Assembly (NCBI RefSeq): GCF_030263935.1
Contig: NZ_CP127162.1
Span: 1,559,501-1,623,500, forward strand
Source of the DNA: Paenibacillus polygoni
Lineage (GTDB): Bacteria > Bacillota > Bacilli > Paenibacillales > Paenibacillaceae
Direction: 5' to 3'
Length of the DNA stretch: 64,000 nt
Shown: in pieces, positions 46,514 to 53,943 of the stretch
How the letters are laid out: every line of letters starts with the position of its first letter
Numbering within the stretch: position 1 is the first letter of the stretch
The notes under the pieces: generated by a model
What the model was told of the DNA's origin: nothing
Databases searched by the model: none
Seen by the model: only the letters and a program-made list of their open reading frames with translations
Made by a program: the position numbers and the translations under genes

Positions 46514-47344
46514 ATGCCGGAACTTCCGGAAGTAGAAACAGTCAAAAAAACATTAAATTCGTTAATCGTAGGAAAATATATAGATCGTGTTACCGTTCAT
46601 TTACCGCGAATCATTCAGCGGCCAGATGATATTGATGCATTTGCTATGGAGCTTGTCGGACATACCATTCAAGGTGTGGAACGCAGAGGTAAATTTTTGA
46701 GAATCATCCTGGATGGACTTGTACTTGTCTCTCATCTCCGTATGGAGGGACGTTATGGTTTATATTCGGAAGATGAGCCACTAGAGAAACATACGCATGT
46801 TGTATTTCATTTCTCTGATGGAACAGAGCTTCGTTACAAGGATGTAAGACAGTTTGGCACCATGCATCTATTTCCCACGGGGGAAGATCTTACGAACAAA
46901 CCGCTGATGAAGCTAGGGCTTGAGCCGCTAGACGAATCTTTTACACTAGACGCTTTTCGTAAAGCGATTGGGAAACGATCTACCAAGATCAAGACGGCTC
47001 TTCTTAATCAGGAATATGTCGTAGGGATTGGGAATATTTATGTTGATGAGTCGCTATTTAGGGCAGGGATTCATCCAGAACAACCCGCGAATACGCTCAC
47101 GGACGAGCAGTTTGAACTGCTTCATCAGTCTATCATTGATACACTTCTTGAGGCGGTACAAGCTGGCGGATCTACCATTAAATCTTATGTCAACGGCCAA
47201 GGTGAAATGGGCATGTTTCAGCATCAGTTCAAAATATATGGCCGTCAAAATCAGCCTTGTGAACAATGTGGAACAATGATTGTCAAGACTGTGGTAGGTG
47301 GACGCGGTACTCATACCTGCCCAAGATGTCAGGTTTTGGCGTAA
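46514..47344 (+). CDS. mutM: Formamidopyrimidine-DNA glycosylase
   Basis: A 276-aa Fpg/MutM with the catalytic N-terminal Pro2-Glu3 (MPELPEVET), the lysine in RRGKF, an H2TH region with NQEYVVGIGNIYVDE, and a C-terminal four-cysteine zinc finger (C249, C252, C269, C272). It excises 8-oxoguanine and ring-opened purines. It lies 66 bp downstream of polA, with GAGGTGAAG upstream of the ATG. Confidence 0.96.
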   Translation: MPELPEVETVKKTLNSLIVGKYIDRVTVHLPRIIQRPDDIDAFAMELVGHTIQGVERRGKFLRIILDGLVLVSHLRMEGRYGLYSEDEPLEKHTHVVFHFSDGTELRYKDVRQFGTMHLFPTGEDLTNKPLMKLGLEPLDESFTLDAFRKAIGKRSTKIKTALLNQEYVVGIGNIYVDESLFRAGIHPEQPANTLTDEQFELLHQSIIDTLLEAVQAGGSTIKSYVNGQGEMGMFQHQFKIYGRQNQPCEQCGTMIVKTVVGGRGTHTCPRCQVLA

Positions 47345-47389
47345 CGAATGGATATAAACAAGCTCCAGGTAAGCGAGCCTTGATGAATA

Positions 47390-47505
47390 GGCACCCTTTT
47401 AACCCGGTTCCCATATACTGCTAGGGCAACGCAGTTTTAGGCATTAGCCTGCTTTCTGCTAAGAAGCAGCTTTGCGGCCTAGTTAGGGGAGGAATGAAGG
47501 GTGCC
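47390..47505 (+). promoter_or_regulatory. Candidate structured leader RNA sequestering the ytaF start
   Basis: GGCACCCTT (47390-47398) is perfectly complementary to AAGGGTGCC (47497-47505), which contains the ytaF GTG start; an A-T pair extends it. Inside, GCTAGG (about 47423) can pair with CCTAGT (about 47478), CGCA with TGCG, and there are two nested hairpins: AGGC-atta-GCCT and CTGCT-aaga-AGCAG. The ribosome site AGGGGAGGA lies between the inner junction and the outer stem. I do not recognise a known class; the yybP-ykoY manganese motif is not visible. Pairing is seen; regulation is inferred. Confidence 0.45.
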
Positions 47506-48238
47506 TCATTTATTGACGTTATTTTTGCTTGCTTTTGCGCTTAGTCTGGATGGCTTTGGTATAGGCATTACATACGGACTTCGCAAAATGAAAATTCCTT
47601 GGCTATCGATCGCAATTATCTCCATCTGCTCTGGTCTTGTGATTGGAGTTTCGATGCAAATTGGAGTTTTATTATCCGCTTTCGTATCTCCGAGTGTAGC
47701 ATCATGGATTGGAGCAGGGATTCTCATTGCTATGGGAACCTGGTCACTCATTCAGTCATTTAGGTCCAAATCTGCAGATTCGGAGACGGATCCATGGAAA
47801 GAAAAAGCGAACTTATCTTCAGATACTTCGCTTTTATCTCAGGAAACGGGAAAGAATAGTATGGCTGAGGCGGAATCGTCTGAATCGGAATCAAAAACTA
47901 CCGTTTTTTTATTGGAGATTCAAAAGTTTGGTCTTGTAATTCAAATACTAAAGAAACCTTCTGCTGCAGATATGGACGATTCAGGAAGTATTTCGGGTTA
48001 TGAAGCGATGTGGCTTGGGATTGCATTATCTTTAGATGCCTTTGGCGCTGGGCTGGGGGCTGCACTGCTTGGTTTACCACCTTTATTAACCTCAGTAATG
48101 ATCGCTTTTTTCAGCGGTTTGTTTCTCGTCTTTGGTTTAAAGGCAGGTTTTCGTTTTGCAAACTCAAGTTTTGTACAGTCTTTGACAGCCTTGCCTGCCA
48201 TTATGTTAATTATTATGGGAATATTGAAGCTGATTTAA
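47501..48238 (+). CDS. ytaF: Sporulation membrane protein YtaF (MntP-like)
   Basis: A 245-aa protein with six predicted membrane helices in two MntP-like halves. Each has a conserved acidic helix (LSLDGFGIGITYG near residue 14 and LSLDAFGAGLGAALLG near 174). They are joined by a soluble, acidic, serine-rich loop (about 88-150). This is the YtaF family, a sporulation-associated relative of the MntP manganese exporter. Transport of a metal is plausible but not shown. The GTG start has AGGGGAGGA upstream and lies inside a long-range RNA stem. It is followed by coaE after 14 bp. Confidence 0.88.
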   Translation: MPHLLTLFLLAFALSLDGFGIGITYGLRKMKIPWLSIAIISICSGLVIGVSMQIGVLLSAFVSPSVASWIGAGILIAMGTWSLIQSFRSKSADSETDPWKEKANLSSDTSLLSQETGKNSMAEAESSESESKTTVFLLEIQKFGLVIQILKKPSAADMDDSGSISGYEAMWLGIALSLDAFGAGLGAALLGLPPLLTSVMIAFFSGLFLVFGLKAGFRFANSSFVQSLTALPAIMLIIMGILKLI

Positions 48239-48252
48239 TTTGAGGTGAATAC

Positions 48253-48849
48253 ATGAATATTGGATTAACAGGCGGAATTGCGTCAGGTAAAAGCAGTGTT
48301 TCCAAGCTTCTTGTAAGCCTTGGAGCGATTTTAATTGATGCAGATCAGATCGCTCGGGAAGTCATGCTTCCCGGGCACCCTGTGCTTGCTGCTGTTACAA
48401 AACATTTCGGACAAGTTGTTCTGCTAGAAGATGGATCACTGAACCGTAAGAAGCTCGGTGAGCTAGTTTTTAATCATCCAGATCAGCTTCAAGCATTAAA
48501 TCAAATTACTCATCCTGCCATTCGTCAGGAGATGAGAGACCGTAAGCATAAATTCGAAGAGCAGTTTCCAGACCGTCTTATTGTTGCTGATATTCCTCTT
48601 CTCTATGAGTCAGGACTTGAAGATGGGTATGATCAGATCATGCTGGTATATGTACCAAGAGAAGTTCAATTAGAGCGGTTAATGAAGAGAGATGGATTGA
48701 ACAAGGATCAGGCAATTCTGCGCCTAAAAGCACAGATGGATATAGAAGAGAAGAAACAAAAGGCAGATATCATTATAGATAACAGCGGAGATTTTGAAGA
48801 AACGAAGAAGCAAATTTTGGCCTTCTGGCGTGACACGGGTCTATCATGA
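48253..48849 (+). CDS. coaE: Dephospho-CoA kinase
   Basis: 198 aa: P-loop GGIASGKSS (7-15), DADQIAREV (35-43), the substrate region HPAIRQEM, PLLYESGLEDGYDQIMLVY and the lid region with LKRD-like LMKRDGL. It phosphorylates dephospho-CoA in the last step of CoA synthesis. GAGGTGA lies before the ATG. Its TGA overlaps the next gene's ATG by four bases. Confidence 0.95.
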   Translation: MNIGLTGGIASGKSSVSKLLVSLGAILIDADQIAREVMLPGHPVLAAVTKHFGQVVLLEDGSLNRKKLGELVFNHPDQLQALNQITHPAIRQEMRDRKHKFEEQFPDRLIVADIPLLYESGLEDGYDQIMLVYVPREVQLERLMKRDGLNKDQAILRLKAQMDIEEKKQKADIIIDNSGDFEETKKQILAFWRDTGLS

Positions 48850-49409
48850 GATGGCTTCGTAAAAAAAGAGTACTGCTTGTTATACTTGTTTCCTTTTTAT
48901 TTCTTCTATTTTTTAATACCAATTGGATGTCTTGGTTTTATCCCATTCATTATAAAGATGAGATTCGGACACAAGCAAAAGCTTATGATGTGGACCCATT
49001 TCTCGTAGCCTCCATTATTCGAGTGGAGTCCAATTATAAACTGAGCCGTGAATCGAAAAAGGGAGCCATTGGTTTAATGCAGCTTATGCCGGACACAGCG
49101 AACTGGGTGCTGGAGAAAAAACAGAAAAAGAACGTTACGTTGGATGAACTGAAGCATGAACCTGAGGCAAATATAGAAATAGGTACTTGGTATCTTGATT
49201 ATTTATCCGATCATTTTGATGGTAATCCGATCGCAGCGATCGCAGCTTATAACGCAGGACAAGGGAATGTAGGCAGTTGGATTAAGAAGGGTTTATGGGA
49301 TGGAAAACTCGATACGATTAATGAGATCCCGGTAGGAGAAACCCGGCATTATGTTCAGCGGGTTATTTATTATTATAATCAGTATAAAGACATTTATAAG
49401 GAATTCTGA
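48846..49409 (+). CDS. Membrane-anchored lytic transglycosylase (SLT domain)
   Basis: 187 aa. An N-terminal membrane helix (about 9-24) anchors an extracellular SLT domain with the catalytic glutamate E61 in IIRVESNYK, then GAIGLMQLMPDTA, and AAYNAGQGNV. This Slt70-like fold cleaves peptidoglycan glycan strands, giving anhydromuramyl ends. It is coupled to coaE by an ATGA overlap, a pairing also seen in relatives. It ends before a shared terminator. Confidence 0.9.
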   Translation: MRWLRKKRVLLVILVSFLFLLFFNTNWMSWFYPIHYKDEIRTQAKAYDVDPFLVASIIRVESNYKLSRESKKGAIGLMQLMPDTANWVLEKKQKKNVTLDELKHEPEANIEIGTWYLDYLSDHFDGNPIAAIAAYNAGQGNVGSWIKKGLWDGKLDTINEIPVGETRHYVQRVIYYYNQYKDIYKEF

Positions 49410-49445
49410 TCTTTTTACTATTTGTACTGCGAAAATACGAATAAA

Positions 49446-49483
49446 TGCTGGACAGGCCAGCCTAATGGCTAACCTGTCCAGCA
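49446..49483. terminator. Hairpin between convergent transglycosylase and SASP genes
   Basis: TGCTGGACAGG (49446-49456) pairs perfectly with CCTGTCCAGCA (49473-49483). The outer T-tracts are short on both sides, so strength is uncertain. Confidence 0.65.
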
Positions 49484-49498
49484 CTTTATAATTACTAA

Positions 49499-49723
49499 TT
49501 ATTGAAATTGACCAGCGAGTTGTTGTTCACCGATTGTTACAAGACGTTTCGTGATGTAACCCCCGATTGAACCGTTCTCGTAGGAAGTCATGTTACCTTG
49601 GTATCCATCTTGTGGGATACTGATACCTAGTTCTTGAGCGATCTCATACTTCATTTGCTCAAGAGCACCAGAAGCGCTAGATACAACTAGTTGGTTTGAG
49701 TTTCCGTTGTTACCTTGTGCCAT
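49499..49723 (-). CDS. Alpha/beta-type small acid-soluble spore protein
   Basis: A 74-aa SASP rich in Asn, Gln and Gly, with the germination protease site KYEIAQELGI and the second conserved block NGSIGGYITKRLV. These proteins coat spore DNA in the forespore, protect it from UV and are degraded at germination. AAGGAGGTGA lies before the ATG. A sigma-G-like promoter is found 32-61 bp upstream. It is monocistronic. Confidence 0.95.
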   Translation of the reverse strand: MAQGNNGNSNQLVVSSASGALEQMKYEIAQELGISIPQDGYQGNMTSYENGSIGGYITKRLVTIGEQQLAGQFQ

Positions 49724-49754
49724 TGCCTTTCACCTCCTTGCGAGTTGGTAAAAG

Positions 49755-49784
49755 TATTATGTCTCAGAAATGTGATTTTCATTA
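49755..49784 (-). promoter_or_regulatory. Sigma-G promoter of the SASP gene
   Basis: On the minus strand TAATG (49784-49780), 18-bp spacer, CATAATA (49761-49755). This fits the sigma-G pattern gHATR-N18-CATnHTA with one mismatch in the -35. Confidence 0.6.
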
Positions 49785-49839
49785 CACTTTTTAAAAGAAA
49801 AATAGTTGGAAAGTATATACAATAAAAGGAGTGATGTTC

Positions 49840-50307
49840 GTGAAATGTCCGTATTGCGCGTACGAAGGTACGAAAGTACTGGATTCTCGGCCCGCTAATG
49901 AGAACAAGTCCATTCGCAGACGCCGCGAATGTGAACAATGTAACCGCAGGTTTACCACTTTTGAGACGATCGAGGAGACACCGCTGATTGTTATCAAAAA
50001 AGATGGAAGCAGAGAAGAGTTTAGCAGAGAAAAACTGCTTAGAGGATTGATCAGGGCTTGTGAGAAACGTCCTGTATCTGTTGAACAGCTGGATCATATC
50101 GCGTCTATCGTAGAGTCTTCTTTACGAAATACAGCAGTTGCTGAAGTAGAGAGCAGAGACATTGGAGAGCTTGTGATGGAACAGCTGTATCCCGTTGATG
50201 AAGTTGCTTATGTGCGTTTTGCTTCAGTATATAGGCAGTTTAAAGATATCAATATGTTTATGAAAGAACTAAAAACGTTATTATCCAAAGAACCCTACGA
50301 AGAGTAA
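49840..50307 (+). CDS. nrdR: Transcriptional repressor NrdR
   Basis: 155 aa from GTG 49840, preceded by AAAGGAGTGA at 8 bases; in-frame starts at 49831 and 49834 are too close to that site. The N-terminal zinc ribbon has C3, C6, C31 and C34, with basic RRRREC between. An ATP-cone domain (about 45-140) follows. NrdR senses ATP/dATP and represses ribonucleotide reductase genes. No nrd genes are in the window. Its place after coaE matches the Bacillus order. Confidence 0.95.
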   Translation: MKCPYCAYEGTKVLDSRPANENKSIRRRRECEQCNRRFTTFETIEETPLIVIKKDGSREEFSREKLLRGLIRACEKRPVSVEQLDHIASIVESSLRNTAVAEVESRDIGELVMEQLYPVDEVAYVRFASVYRQFKDINMFMKELKTLLSKEPYEE

Positions 50308-50340
50308 AGATACCTTTATAATAAAGGAGAATTCACTTTC

Positions 50341-51477
50341 ATGATACATAGTCGAAAAATATGGCTTGAATCGATGTTTCGAATAGCAGATCCTGTATTG
50401 GAATCTTTATCGAACCGGAAGTTAAAGGAACTCATGCCTGTGGATTCTCCCTTAGTGGGTAGGGAAACCTATGCTCATCTTGAAGCACTTGGCAGATTGC
50501 TTGCGGGAATAGCTCCATGGTTAGAACGTAAGCAGGATGGAGAAGAAGAAGTTTTAAGAGATAAGTATGCAGTGATGGCTAGACAAGCCATTGACGCTGG
50601 AACGGATCCGAATTCACCAGATTTTATGAACTTTACAGAAGGCGGTCAGCCGCTGGTAGATGCAGCTTTTTTATCTCATGCGATTGTGAGAGCTCCTCAG
50701 GAACTTTACGGACAGCTTGAACCGAGAGTAAAGCAGCAGCTTATTGAGTGCTTAAAGAAGACACGTCGTATCAAAGCCGTCCCCTCGAATTGGCTGTTAT
50801 TCTCTGCTATGGTTGAGGCAGCCTTGTATATGATGGGAGAAGAGGATTTTGATGTGATGAGAGTCGATTACGCTCTCAAACAGCATGAGCATTGGTATCT
50901 AGGGGATGGAACCTACGGAGATGGCCCTCATTTTCATTGGGACTACTATAACAGTTTTGTCATTCAGCCTATGCTTATTGATATCCACCTTACATTCAAA
51001 GGGATGTATCCTGATTGGGACTCGGCTTACGAATTCGTATTGTCCCGAGCACGAAGATATGGTGCAGTGCTTGAACGTATGATTTCACCAGAAGGAACAT
51101 TTCCTCCAGTAGGTCGTTCGCTTGCATATCGTTTTGGCGCTTTTCAGTTATTATCTCAGCTTGCACTGATGGAAACGCTTCCTGAGGAGTTAGATGGTGG
51201 AAGTGTACGCTGCGCGCTTACCGCAGTATTGCAGAGAACGCTTGCTGGGGAAGATACATTCGATGAGAACGGATGGCTTCGGATTGGATTTTGTGGCAAT
51301 CAACCAGATCTAGCAGAAGGTTATATTTCTACAGGAAGTTTATATTTGTGCAGTACCTTATTTCTGCCGCTGGGACTATCAAGTGATCATCCATTTTGGT
51401 CGATGCGAGACGCACCGTGGACACAGAAAAGAGCATGGAGCGGGCAGTCCTTTCCGCTGGATCAATCGGTATTCTAA
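50341..51477 (+). CDS. DUF2264 domain protein
   Basis: A 378-aa soluble, helix-rich protein of the DUF2264 family: MFRIADPVLESLSNRKLKELMP at the start, then ETYAHLEALGRLLAGIAPWLE, YGDGPHFHWDYYNSFVIQPM and EGTFPPVGRSLAYRFG. The helical repeats and aromatic residues resemble alpha/alpha-toroid glycoside hydrolases or lyases, and neighbouring genes in related genomes often act on uronides. No enzyme activity can be assigned here. There is no signal peptide. AAAGGAGAA precedes the ATG. Confidence 0.85.
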   Translation: MIHSRKIWLESMFRIADPVLESLSNRKLKELMPVDSPLVGRETYAHLEALGRLLAGIAPWLERKQDGEEEVLRDKYAVMARQAIDAGTDPNSPDFMNFTEGGQPLVDAAFLSHAIVRAPQELYGQLEPRVKQQLIECLKKTRRIKAVPSNWLLFSAMVEAALYMMGEEDFDVMRVDYALKQHEHWYLGDGTYGDGPHFHWDYYNSFVIQPMLIDIHLTFKGMYPDWDSAYEFVLSRARRYGAVLERMISPEGTFPPVGRSLAYRFGAFQLLSQLALMETLPEELDGGSVRCALTAVLQRTLAGEDTFDENGWLRIGFCGNQPDLAEGYISTGSLYLCSTLFLPLGLSSDHPFWSMRDAPWTQKRAWSGQSFPLDQSVF

Positions 51478-51504
51478 CGAATAGTTGGAGGAGTGGTAAA
51501 GAAG

Positions 51505-51735
51505 ATGAGTAAGATGCAAATTGCAGAAAAGCTGTGGAATATCTTCCTGTTTGCTTTACTTTTTATCCTTTTTTTTATAGCAGGTAAATATATAATCTTC
51601 TCTTATGTTCAGTTGGATTCATTGTTATACCAGAATTTCATTGAAATCGTTTATGTTGTAGTTGCAGTCATGTTATCTCGATTGTTGTCTGTGACTGCAT
51701 TATCATTTGAGCGAATGAATTCTAGTCATCATTGA
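51505..51735 (+). CDS. Small membrane protein, unknown function
   Basis: 76 aa with two hydrophobic helices (about 8-31 and 42-62) and a short hydrophilic tail. I choose ATG 51505, because the ribosome site GGAGGAG overlaps the alternative GTG at 51493. It is 27 bp after the DUF2264 gene, so it may be cotranscribed. No family is recognised. Confidence 0.6.
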   Translation: MSKMQIAEKLWNIFLFALLFILFFIAGKYIIFSYVQLDSLLYQNFIEIVYVVVAVMLSRLLSVTALSFERMNSSHH

Positions 51736-51757
51736 GCCCTCTAGAAAGCTGAAAGCG

Positions 51758-51967
51758 TCACTGAAAAAGGTGCTGCGTACCTAATATAATAATGATTACC
51801 CCCATGATTATACTGATGATCCCAGCGAACTTAACATAGGAAAGCCACATATCACTGGGCTCTTTATCGTAACCTATTCTTTTGAATAACCAAGAATCAG
51901 GACGCTTGATAGCGAGAATCCCAAGTGCTATTACACAAACACCCATGAGAAAATAAAAATTAAACAT
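51758..51967 (-). CDS. Small membrane protein, DUF6199-like
   Basis: 69 aa: helix 1 (about 4-19), a short loop KRPDSWLFKRIGYDKEPSDM, then helix 2 (about 45-64). The RP-x-W...EPSD loop between two helices fits the DUF6199 pattern. AAAGGAGCTGA precedes the ATG. It is convergent with the preceding gene, with no strong terminator between. Confidence 0.65.
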   Translation of the reverse strand: MFNFYFLMGVCVIALGILAIKRPDSWLFKRIGYDKEPSDMWLSYVKFAGIISIIMGVIIIILGTQHLFQ

Positions 51968-52056
51968 CTGATCAGCTCCTTTTAAGTAATGACGCTATAG
52001 CATGAAATTAAGTTATATTCTATTTTATTTGTTAATTTGAATTTCAATAAAAATAC

Positions 52057-52085
52057 TTGCGACGATGCGTACTTAAGTGTATAAT
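52057..52085 (+). promoter_or_regulatory. Sigma-A promoter of tRNA-Ala
   Basis: TTGCGA (52057-52062), 17-bp spacer and a perfect TATAAT (52080-52085), about 60 bp before the tRNA. Confidence 0.75.
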
Positions 52086-52145
52086 AAGTAAGTCGGAAAG
52101 TTACTGGAGACACAAACTTTGAATTCATATCAACTACATAATTAA

Positions 52146-52218
52146 GGGGCCTTAGCTCAGCTGGGAGAGCGCATCGCTGGCAGCGATGAGGTCAGGGGTT
52201 CGATCCCCCTAGGCTCCA
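52146..52218 (+). tRNA. tRNA-Ala (anticodon GGC)
   Basis: A 73-nt cloverleaf. The acceptor GGGGCCT/AGGCTCC includes the G3-U70 wobble pair that marks alanine tRNAs. The D arm is GCTC/GAGC, and the anticodon stem CATCG/CGATG holds loop CTGGCAG with GGC at 52179-52181. The T arm is GGGGTTCGATCCCC and the discriminator is A73. CCA is not encoded. Confidence 0.97.
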
Positions 52219-52224
52219 TACACG

Positions 52225-52253
52225 AAAACCCTTGTTATATAAGGGTTTTTTCT
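52225..52253 (+). terminator. Terminator after tRNA-Ala
   Basis: AAAACCCTT pairs with AAGGGTTTT, followed by TTTT. Confidence 0.88.
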
Positions 52254-52494
52254 TTTTATTAAGGCTTGGAAGGAATATTGGGGACAAAAAACGAGTGGGT
52301 TGAAATATTGCGGATATTTATGGATTTATGGGGACATTTTCTTGTATCGGGTTATTTTCATGTAAGAATGAACTAATTTTGTCGCTGATCAAGCTGCAAG
52401 TTAGGAAGTACAAAGCGGTACAGATCAAGAGTGATAAACAATACTCTTACGGCTAAATCTCAGAAATTATAACAGAAGATGATCTATAAAGAAG

Positions 52495-52523
52495 CACGCC
52501 TCAATAGGAGAGCGTGTTTTTTT
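52495..52523 (+). terminator. Orphan terminator in the gap before the endolysin
   Basis: CACGCCTC pairs with GAG-a-GCGTG, with one bulge, and is followed by seven T. No gene precedes it within 240 bp (52254-52494 shows no feature I can support), so it may be a remnant of a lost gene. Confidence 0.7.
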
Positions 52524-52574
52524 GTTTTTTGTGATCAGGGAACACTTTTGTTTGGAGGGAAGGGGGAAGGAAAG

Positions 52575-52814
52575 GTGGACTGGAGCGTTTTTATAATCCT
52601 AAATCCTAATCTCAGCGTTAGTGTGATTAGTGATATTTGGCTGGGATGGACAGGTAACAAAAGCCTTTCGAACAGAAGCAGTGCTGGAAGCGAAAGCGAA
52701 AGTAAATATATCGTGGATGTGTCTTATACAAGCGAGGGATGGATGACAGTAGGCTTTACCCTAAAACTAACACCGAAAGTGCCGAACAAGACTATTGTAT
52801 ATCGAGTGACTTGA
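52575..52814 (+). CDS. Hypothetical protein, possible remnant (79 aa)
   Basis: An open frame from GTG 52575 with purine-rich AAGGAAAGG immediately before it. The peptide is beta-prone with a serine-rich middle (NRSSAGSESESK) and ends VPNKTIVYRVT. The frame continues upstream across a terminator hairpin, which argues against a longer gene. It resembles a phage or wall-associated fragment only loosely. It might not be expressed. Confidence 0.35.
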   Translation: MDWSVFIILNPNLSVSVISDIWLGWTGNKSLSNRSSAGSESESKYIVDVSYTSEGWMTVGFTLKLTPKVPNKTIVYRVT

Positions 52815-52979
52815 TTTGCGGTAGTACGAACCATATGGATGCTTGGTTGGAGTCCTAGGTCACTCACACATGGTGTTTCTGTGGTGCATTTGCTGCCTAT
52901 ATGGTCATCCATTTGTAAAGAAACCAAACAGGGAGCTCACCAAAGGAATTAACTTACGAAAGAGGGGAGGGGATTCTTA

Positions 52980-53792
52980 TTGTCAACGCTAACTGAGGTC
53001 CAAGCAAAGTCTGCTCCTATCATCAGTCAGATACAAAATGAAGCTGTCCGTCTTGCCACGTTGAAACTTATCGAGCGATGTTATAAACGAGGAGTCGAGA
53101 TCAGAATAACCCAAGGATTTAGAACGACAGAAGAACAAAATGCACTTTATGCCCAAGGGAGAACTACTCCCGGCCCTATCGTAACGAATGCACGCGGTGG
53201 ACAGTCTTATCACAACTATAGCTTGGCGATTGATTTTGTCCTGATCAAGGGCGGATACAATATGCAATATGATGGAGATAGTGACGGAATAGCTGATTGG
53301 GTAGAAGTGGTTACAGAAGCAAAAGCACTTGGTTTTGCATGGGGTGGAGATTGGAAATCTTTCAAAGACGATCCACACTTTGAGATGAGCTTTGGTTTAT
53401 CATTAGCTGATCTTAGATCCGGAAAGCGACCGAGCAGCACACAGATTTCAAAGGCCATATCCCAAATAAATGCTTTAGATGATAAGGAGGAGGAGCGTAT
53501 GTCTGAACAACTGGAAAAGAAATTGGATGAGTTCAAAAAAGCTGCAGAGGCACAATTCACAGCATTGGATGAAAAGTTCAAGTTGCTCGAAAAGAGACAC
53601 GCTGTGCCCGCTTGGGCAGATAAACTTTTATCTGATATGAAGCAAAAGAACTTAATTACTTCTACTAATGATAAGGGGTATGATTTTTCTACCATTGCTC
53701 AGATGATGAAGAATGCGGGGATGCTTGAAAAAACATTTCTTGATCACGTTGCCCAGATCAACAAAGGGGAACACAAAAACGAATCAAAGTAA
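52980..53792 (+). CDS. Phage-type endolysin, M15 L-alanyl-D-glutamate peptidase
   Basis: 270 aa. Residues 1-145 form an M15/VanY-like peptidase close to CwlK and Ply500. ITQGFRTTEEQNALYAQGR precedes the zinc ligands H78 and D85 (SYHNYSLAID) and H133 (DPHFEM). Residues 160-205 are a charged coiled coil. The C-terminal ~60 residues (WADKLLSDMKQKNLI) form a second small domain, perhaps for wall binding. There is no signal peptide. It cuts peptidoglycan stem peptides. The TTG start has AGGGGAGGGG upstream. No holin or tail genes adjoin, so it is an orphan phage or domesticated gene. Confidence 0.88.
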   Translation: MSTLTEVQAKSAPIISQIQNEAVRLATLKLIERCYKRGVEIRITQGFRTTEEQNALYAQGRTTPGPIVTNARGGQSYHNYSLAIDFVLIKGGYNMQYDGDSDGIADWVEVVTEAKALGFAWGGDWKSFKDDPHFEMSFGLSLADLRSGKRPSSTQISKAISQINALDDKEEERMSEQLEKKLDEFKKAAEAQFTALDEKFKLLEKRHAVPAWADKLLSDMKQKNLITSTNDKGYDFSTIAQMMKNAGMLEKTFLDHVAQINKGEHKNESK

Positions 53793-53806
53793 GAGGAAAT
53801 GGTATT

Positions 53807-53839
53807 TAAGCCCGGGGTATTGGTATCCTCGGGCTTTTT
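53807..53839 (+). terminator. Terminator after the endolysin
   Basis: AAGCCCGGGG pairs with CCTCGGGCTT around TATTGGTAT and is followed by T. Confidence 0.88.
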
Positions 53840-53943
53840 AGAGATTTTTGAAAAAAAGGGTGTGGATTTTAATGTTGGATTAGGCAACTTAATGACTTAA
53901 TCTTAATCTTTCATATAAAAGCCGATTCAATTAAATTAGGGAG

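Noticed and set aside
47345..47500. Known yybP-ykoY manganese riboswitch upstream of ytaF
   Set aside because: The conserved GGGGAGUAG-type core and the paired purine loops are not visible. The GGGGAGG seen there is the ribosome site.
52479..52574. Upstream part of the 52479-52814 reading frame
   Set aside because: It crosses a strong terminator hairpin and has no ribosome site.
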